Source of the DNA: JAYZDP01 sp036337765
Lineage (GTDB): Bacteria; Acidobacteriota; Thermoanaerobaculia; Multivoradales; Multivoraceae
Assembly (NCBI GenBank): GCA_036337765.1
Contig: JAYZDP010000217.1
Coordinates: forward strand, 1-8,388
Reading direction: 5' to 3'
Length of the DNA stretch: 8,388 nucleotides
The translations under genes and the position numbers were made by a program. Below are positions 4,852-8,388 of the stretch, one piece after another; the stretch's first letter is position 1; each line of letters begins with the position of its first letter. The notes below the pieces were generated by a model, which made no database searches, was not told where the DNA came from, and was given only the letters and a program-made list of their open reading frames with translations.

Positions 4852-7346
4852 GGCAGTATCGGCTGCGCGGGCGGAAACAGCCAGAGACGGGTCGGTACAT
4901 CCAAGGCCTGCTCGATCCGCACCGCCTGGCCTGTTTGCACTCCCGTGAGTCTCTGGCGGCCGCCGCCCGGCCAGATGACTTCGAGATCGACGGTCTCATG
5001 CGAGCCGGCTCCGATCTCCAGCGGTAGAGTACTCATGCCGAGGTAGCCCTCGCCTCCCTGAACCGCGCGCCAGACCAAGAGCCCTCCCTCGGCCGGCTCC
5101 GACCCCGGTGCCCTTGCGATCACCACCGCGCCGACGGCATCCCGGGATGAGCCACGAGCCGGGTCACCGACCAGCGTCACAGCAAGAGCACGCCCACGAC
5201 CCGCGTCGTTGCGAAACAGACGGAGCCGGTCGTGGAAGCTCGTGACAGCCAAGTCGAGATCGCCGTCGCGATCGAAGTCCAGCAACGCGGCCGAGCGGCT
5301 GTTCACACCTGCAAGCTCCACTCCACTGTCTCTGACCAACTCGGACGGCATTCCGTCGCCGTTGCCCCGGAAGAACAAGTTCGGCGTCCGACCGTTGTTG
5401 ATGGCGTACAGCTGGCCGGGGATCTCTGGGTGCTCACGGTACTGCACGAAGGTCATGTAGTCGGTAAAGCCGTTGGCCACGAACAGGTCGTCGTCGGCAT
5501 CGTTGTCGACGTCGAAGAACAACGCCGCCCAGGCCCAGCTACTGTCGTAATCGAGCAACGCACGCGCCTGACTGTGCTCGTATCGAACTCGACCTTCGTG
5601 CGAGACAGATAGCAGTAACGAGTTCGTCTCCACCACTTCTCGCCTGGCCGCAGCCCAAAACCAGATGTTCGTGACCAGAATGTCCGGCCGTTGGTCTTTG
5701 TTGAGGTCGGCAAAGGCGACGTTCATGCCGTGGTTCGGATCGTCGGTCCCCGTCCTCTCTCCGACTCGGGTGAAGTTGCCATGGCCGTCGTTCTGGAGTA
5801 GCTCATTCCTACCGAAATCATTGGCAATGTAGAAGTCTTGGTCGCCATCCATGTCGTAGTCGAAATGCGAAAGTGCCTGGGCCCAGCCCTCGTCGTCGGC
5901 CCCCGCATCCACTTCTTCAAAGCGCAGAGGCGAGCGGCTACGGCTCACATAGAGGCGGTTGGGCATGGCGTTTTTAGAATCTCGCGCAGCCCAAGCAGAA
6001 GCACCCGAAAGGTAGTCGCCAAAGTTGCCAACGTAGAGATCTAGAAGCCCGTCGCCGTTGACGTCGGCCGTAGTAGCCGGGCCGCTAATGTCGCCCTCGC
6101 GGTAGAGTCCGGCGGCGGCCGTGAAGTCGGAAAAATGCCCCCGGCCGTCGTTCACAAACAGGCGATTGCTGTCGCGCACGTAGGTCACGAAAAGGTCCAG
6201 ATCAGAATCGTTGTCGAAGTCCGCCAGAAGTGGTGCTCGCGCCTCCCCTTCGATTCCCACTCCCGCCGCTCTTGTCGCGTCCTCGAACGCTTTGCCTGCG
6301 CGGTTCAGTAGCGCCACACAACCCTTTCCACCGCAGACCACCAAGTCTTCCCAGCTGTCGCCATTGATGTCGCCGGCGGCGACTCCGCCGCCAGAGAAGG
6401 TCGGGGCGATCGGCCCATAACGGCGAAACTGACTGAGCCAGTCGCTGGAGACATGCCGGTACTCGAGGCCTAGCGCATCGCTGACATCGGTGAACAAGGT
6501 GGCGTCACCGGCCTCCGGCGACGGCGTACGGATCGGGCTGGCCTCTCGTCCGGCCCGTGCACTGATCGTCTTTGCTGCATCGCGCAGATGCGCGCTGCGT
6601 GCATAGGGGGCGAGCTGCGCCGCTGCATGCTCACCACCGAGCCGGAAGACGAGCAGTCCATAGGCGTTGACTGCTTTCGCGAGAGCTCGCGCGGCGGCGT
6701 CACTCATGGGGATAGCGTCGGGCGAGCTCCCCACTTCATCATCGGCGAGACTTCCCAGCGCTTCCCAGGCAAGACCGGTATCCAGGAGTGCCGCAAGATC
6801 CCAGCGCTCCAGAACCGTCGGCTCGACCTGCGGAAAATAGACGGTTTCACCGAATGCACTGCTTTCGCTGGGGAGCAGCGCCGCCAAGACAACGTCCAAG
6901 TGTTCTGTCGCCACCATGCTCGAGCCATCCTGCCGAGCACTCGCCTGAGCGGCTCTGTACAGCAGACGTGCTGCTTGCTGCGCCATTCGTTGTGCCGTAC
7001 CGAGGAACCTCTTGAGCTCCTCTGGATTCGGTGGAACCAAATATCGCGTGAAGTAGCGAGAGAGGTTTCGCACGAGGAGTTCGGAGCGCGATTGCCCTGT
7101 CCCATCCCGGCTACTGAGCTCGGCGAGCTCCTCGACGGCAACCCGGTAGGGAGCCGACGAGGAGCCGCTCGCGACGCCGAGGGTTTGTTGATCTTGCTCA
7201 GCCCCGGACGTCGAGGCGATACCGACGATCCCGAACAGGAGAGCAGCCGAGACGCTGCAGCGCAGCGAGCCAGGACACCAGCCCATCCCTGTGCGTGGAG
7301 GACGGGCCGTGGCCTTCGCTCGCGGATCGGGATGTTCGCTCACCAT
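4848..7346 (-). CDS. Exported FG-GAP (VCBS) / ASPIC-UnbV (CRTAC1-like) protein, 832 residues
   Basis: The ATG at 7346 has GGGAGG on the minus strand (about 7363-7358), some 13 bases upstream. The later ATG at codon 21 has only an adjacent AGGG, so the first start is preferred. Residues about 29-49 are the hydrophobic export signal (core SVSAALLFGIVGIASTSGA), after an unusually long 28-residue n-region. Residues 50-280 are mostly helical, without a domain I can name. From about 284 (LFTDVSDALGLEY) the CRTAC1-like region starts. Seven calcium-loop repeats lie at about 321-339, 373-388, 425-441, 492-510, 543-560, 609-626 and 688-703, for example DFDNDSDLD and DFDRDGDLD, which suits a seven-bladed propeller. 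An ASPIC/UnbV domain spans about 715-812 (GYLGMST...DLEVIWPGGGRQRL). It leads a two-gene unit with the 1141-residue protein. Likely an extracellular binding or structural protein; no catalytic residues are evident. Confidence 0.9.
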   Translation of the reverse strand: MVSEHPDPRAKATARPPRTGMGWCPGSLRCSVSAALLFGIVGIASTSGAEQDQQTLGVASGSSSAPYRVAVEELAELSSRDGTGQSRSELLVRNLSRYFTRYLVPPNPEELKRFLGTAQRMAQQAARLLYRAAQASARQDGSSMVATEHLDVVLAALLPSESSAFGETVYFPQVEPTVLERWDLAALLDTGLAWEALGSLADDEVGSSPDAIPMSDAAARALAKAVNAYGLLVFRLGGEHAAAQLAPYARSAHLRDAAKTISARAGREASPIRTPSPEAGDATLFTDVSDALGLEYRHVSSDWLSQFRRYGPIAPTFSGGGVAAGDINGDSWEDLVVCGGKGCVALLNRAGKAFEDATRAAGVGIEGEARAPLLADFDNDSDLDLFVTYVRDSNRLFVNDGRGHFSDFTAAAGLYREGDISGPATTADVNGDGLLDLYVGNFGDYLSGASAWAARDSKNAMPNRLYVSRSRSPLRFEEVDAGADDEGWAQALSHFDYDMDGDQDFYIANDFGRNELLQNDGHGNFTRVGERTGTDDPNHGMNVAFADLNKDQRPDILVTNIWFWAAARREVVETNSLLLSVSHEGRVRYEHSQARALLDYDSSWAWAALFFDVDNDADDDLFVANGFTDYMTFVQYREHPEIPGQLYAINNGRTPNLFFRGNGDGMPSELVRDSGVELAGVNSRSAALLDFDRDGDLDLAVTSFHDRLRLFRNDAGRGRALAVTLVGDPARGSSRDAVGAVVIARAPGSEPAEGGLLVWRAVQGGEGYLGMSTLPLEIGAGSHETVDLEVIWPGGGRQRLTGVQTGQAVRIEQALDVPTRLWLFPPAQPILP

Positions 7347-7402
7347 CTTGACCGGAACCTCCCGATCGAGCCGAGTGTCTCGAGCCCGCTACACCTCGCC
7401 CA

Positions 7403-7426
7403 TGTCACCCTTCCCGAGAAGGGACA
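7403..7426 (-). promoter_or_regulatory. Stem-loop in the presumed leader of the propeller operon
   Basis: On the minus strand this reads TGTCCCTTC-TCGG-GAAGGGTGACA. CCCTTC pairs perfectly with GAAGGG around a TCGG loop, and TGT/ACA extend the stem after a small bulge. It lies about 57 bases before the ATG at 7346. There is no T-run, so it is more likely a leader structure or operator than a terminator. Confidence 0.35.
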
Positions 7427-7430
7427 CTAT

Positions 7431-7472
7431 CTCATGGGGCCGACCCGGGTACCGGGTGCGGGACTCATGGGG
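7431..7472. repeat. Direct repeat CTCATGGGG flanking a 15-bp inverted repeat
   Basis: CTCATGGGG occurs at 7431-7439 and 7464-7472, 33 bases apart, close to three helical turns. Between them is ACCCGG-GTA-CCGGGT (7443-7457), a perfect 6-bp-arm inverted repeat. Matching spacing and symmetry suggest a regulator-binding region, though no known operator is recognised. Confidence 0.35.
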
Positions 7473-7481
7473 TTGCGAGGA

Positions 7482-7487
7482 ATTCTA
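7482..7487 (-). promoter_or_regulatory. Possible -10 element for the leftward propeller operon
   Basis: On the minus strand these bases read TAGAAT, five of six matching TATAAT. The best -35 candidate, TTCTGA, is 16 bases upstream but matches only three positions. If used, the transcript would have a leader of about 130 bases including the two hairpins at 7443-7457 and 7403-7426. Confidence 0.2.
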
Positions 7488-7575
7488 CGGCCGGCACGGG
7501 TCTTCAGAATCGGCGTCAGAACCCGTCGACGCTTGTGGACCGTGTCGCAACGGAATTCTCCGGTTCGTCGCCGTC

Positions 7576-7602
7576 TTGTCCCGTGATCGGGACTGCTAGC
7601 AT
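7576..7602 (+). promoter_or_regulatory. Possible promoter of the VWFA-related gene, overlapped by an inverted repeat
   Basis: TTGTCC (7576-7581) and TAGCAT (7597-7602) resemble -35 and -10 elements, with a short 15-base gap. A TG one base before the -10 makes it an extended -10. The inverted repeat GTCCCG-TGAT-CGGGAC (7578-7593) overlaps the -35 and spacer, where a repressor would block RNA polymerase. The match is modest. Confidence 0.3.
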
Positions 7603-7616
7603 CGTCGAGCGCAGAG

Positions 7617-7631
7617 CGTGAGACTCTCACG
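7617..7631 (+). promoter_or_regulatory. Inverted repeat just before the VWFA-related start codon
   Basis: CGTGAG-ACT-CTCACG is a perfect 6-bp-arm repeat ending 10 bases before the ATG at 7642, where a Shine-Dalgarno would normally be; none is seen. It may fold as an RNA hairpin in the initiation region. If translation instead begins at the in-frame GTG at 7618, the repeat is within the coding sequence. Confidence 0.35.
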
Positions 7632-7641
7632 TACACAACTC

Positions 7642-8388
7642 ATGACGCTCCGGAGGACCGCCGCCGTCTCAGAGCTCGGTGCCCCATCCGAGCGTCTGCG
7701 CCCAGCACTGTGCTCGCGCCGCCACCTCGGTGTCGGACTGATTACGGTCGGACTGGCAGCCACGCTCAGCACGTCTGCAGCCACACAGGAGAGGGCAAGG
7801 CTGCCCGCCACACGAGATCGCGACCTGTTCAGCGAGCGTATCGAGGTCACCGAAGTGCTCCTCGACGTGCTTGTAACCGACAAGAGTGGCGAGGTGGTCA
7901 CCGGCCTCGAGCCCGAGGATTTCGTCATCGAGGAGCGCGACGAGGTCTTGCGCCCGACCGACGTGGTCTTTTACGGCGGCGCCGAACAGCTAGGCGGCTC
8001 GGGCGTGGAAGGCGAGGCTCGCTCGGACCGCTACTTCATACTCGTGTTTCACGACCAGAAGCGGGGAGCACCCTTCCTGACCGGCCCTCAGCTCGACGCT
8101 GGCCGATGGACCAAGAAGTGGATCGAGAGTGCGCTGCTGCCCAACGACCAAGTCGCGGTGATGGGCTACGACGCCCGGCTGAAGCTCTTCCAGGACTTCA
8201 CCTGCGACCCGAAACTACTCCAGCGTGCGGTAGACGCCGCGGTCATCGGCAAGCGCGAGCCCGACCGCGAAAGGACCGTGTCGGCGCCCAGATTCGACCT
8301 CGACAGTCCGTCGATCGACATCAATCTTCCGGTTGGCAAAGAGCTCAGCCGCTCGACGCGGCGGATCGAGGAGGCGCTAGCGCTGATC
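7642..8388 (+). CDS. VWFA-related protein of the acidobacterial type, N-terminal 249 codons (cut by window edge)
   Basis: The frame is open from the TAG at 7597 to the window end. ATG 7642 is the conventional start, but no Shine-Dalgarno precedes it; GTG 7618 (in frame, eight residues longer) is an alternative. Residues about 25-47 are a signal peptide: basic CSRRH, the core LGVGLITVGLAATLSTSA, then AATQ. The segment IEVTEVLLDVLVTDKSGEVV, then GLEPEDFVIEERDE (about 67-101), is the hallmark opening of VWFA-related acidobacterial proteins (TIGR03436-like). The VWA fold follows with YFILVFHDQ (131-139), a helix at 155-165, and LLPNDQVAVMGYDARLKLFQDF (165-186). The usual metal-site DxSxS is replaced by HDQKRG, so metal-dependent adhesion is doubtful. 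The part after 200 (PDRERTVSAPRFDLDSPSID) looks like a loop before the next helix. Likely an exported protein-binding domain; its partner is unknown. Confidence 0.85.
   Translation, partial: MTLRRTAAVSELGAPSERLRPALCSRRHLGVGLITVGLAATLSTSAATQERARLPATRDRDLFSERIEVTEVLLDVLVTDKSGEVVTGLEPEDFVIEERDEVLRPTDVVFYGGAEQLGGSGVEGEARSDRYFILVFHDQKRGAPFLTGPQLDAGRWTKKWIESALLPNDQVAVMGYDARLKLFQDFTCDPKLLQRAVDAAVIGKREPDRERTVSAPRFDLDSPSIDINLPVGKELSRSTRRIEEALALI

Larger units (their letters stand above)
7347..7641. promoter_or_regulatory. Divergent control region rich in inverted repeats
   Basis: No gene is supported in these 295 bases. They separate two divergently read exported-protein genes. The region holds perfect inverted repeats at 7408-7423, 7443-7457, 7578-7593 and 7617-7631, all with 6-bp arms and 3-4 base spacers, plus a near-perfect one at 7549-7565. 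The likely promoters of both flanking genes should lie here. The individual sites are listed separately. Confidence 0.55.

Noticed and set aside
7403..7426. Rho-independent terminator in the divergent region
   Set aside because: The stem is good, but neither strand has a following T-run and the position is upstream of both genes.
6588..7586. 332-codon open frame on the plus strand across the start of the 832-residue gene
   Set aside because: It lies antisense to a signal peptide and helical domain with family-like sequence, and runs on through the divergent control region. The product shows no recognisable motif.
7596..7928. 110-codon minus-strand frame opposite the VWFA-related gene
   Set aside because: It is Ser/Arg/Thr-rich antisense shadow; the plus strand encodes a recognisable signal peptide and the VWFA-related family opening.

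Overview
The window is high-GC bacterial DNA. A VWFA-related protein of the type common in Acidobacteriota sits beside two large exported FG-GAP/VCBS-ASPIC/UnbV proteins and a diheme cytochrome c lipoprotein. That mix most resembles Acidobacteriota (for example the Thermoanaerobaculia side of the phylum). This is an inference from protein style; there is no rRNA or marker gene to confirm it.

Layout from left to right: (1) positions 1-45, minus strand: the first 15 codons of an exported protein, with a clear ribosome binding site. (2) 46-263: a divergent intergenic region packed with inverted repeats. Read on the minus strand it is a chain of hairpins flanked by two GGTGGTT boxes, which could be a structured leader. 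(3) 264-482, plus strand: a 72-residue orphan protein with a good ribosome binding site and an operator-like inverted repeat in front. (4) 483-618: a short gap with two hairpins. (5) 619-1429, plus strand: a diheme cytochrome c lipoprotein gene that looks broken. A one-base frameshift lies between its two heme domains, and the second domain is also far too short between its heme histidine and its methionine. (6) 1426-4851 and 4848-7346, minus strand: two very large exported proteins in one translationally coupled unit with a GTGA overlap. The promoter-proximal 832-residue protein has a helical N-terminal region, seven Ca-loop propeller repeats and an ASPIC/UnbV domain. The distal 1141-residue protein has TPRs, six propeller repeats, an ASPIC/UnbV domain and a C-terminal region of about 425 residues with no named domain that I recognise. 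(7) 7347-7641: a divergent control region with several perfect inverted repeats and a plausible rightward promoter. (8) 7642-8388, plus strand: the first 249 codons of a VWFA-related protein.

All recognisable products carry export signals, so the locus is devoted to the cell envelope or exterior. The two propeller proteins are very likely made together and may form one complex. A link to the VWFA protein (shared divergent control region) or to the cytochrome (convergent neighbour sharing its stop site) is only suggested by position. I see no RNA genes, CRISPR array, insertion sequence, integrase or attachment site. The strongest candidates for new biology are the unnamed C-terminal domain of the 1141-residue protein, the hairpin-rich leader at 68-168, and the doubly damaged cytochrome.
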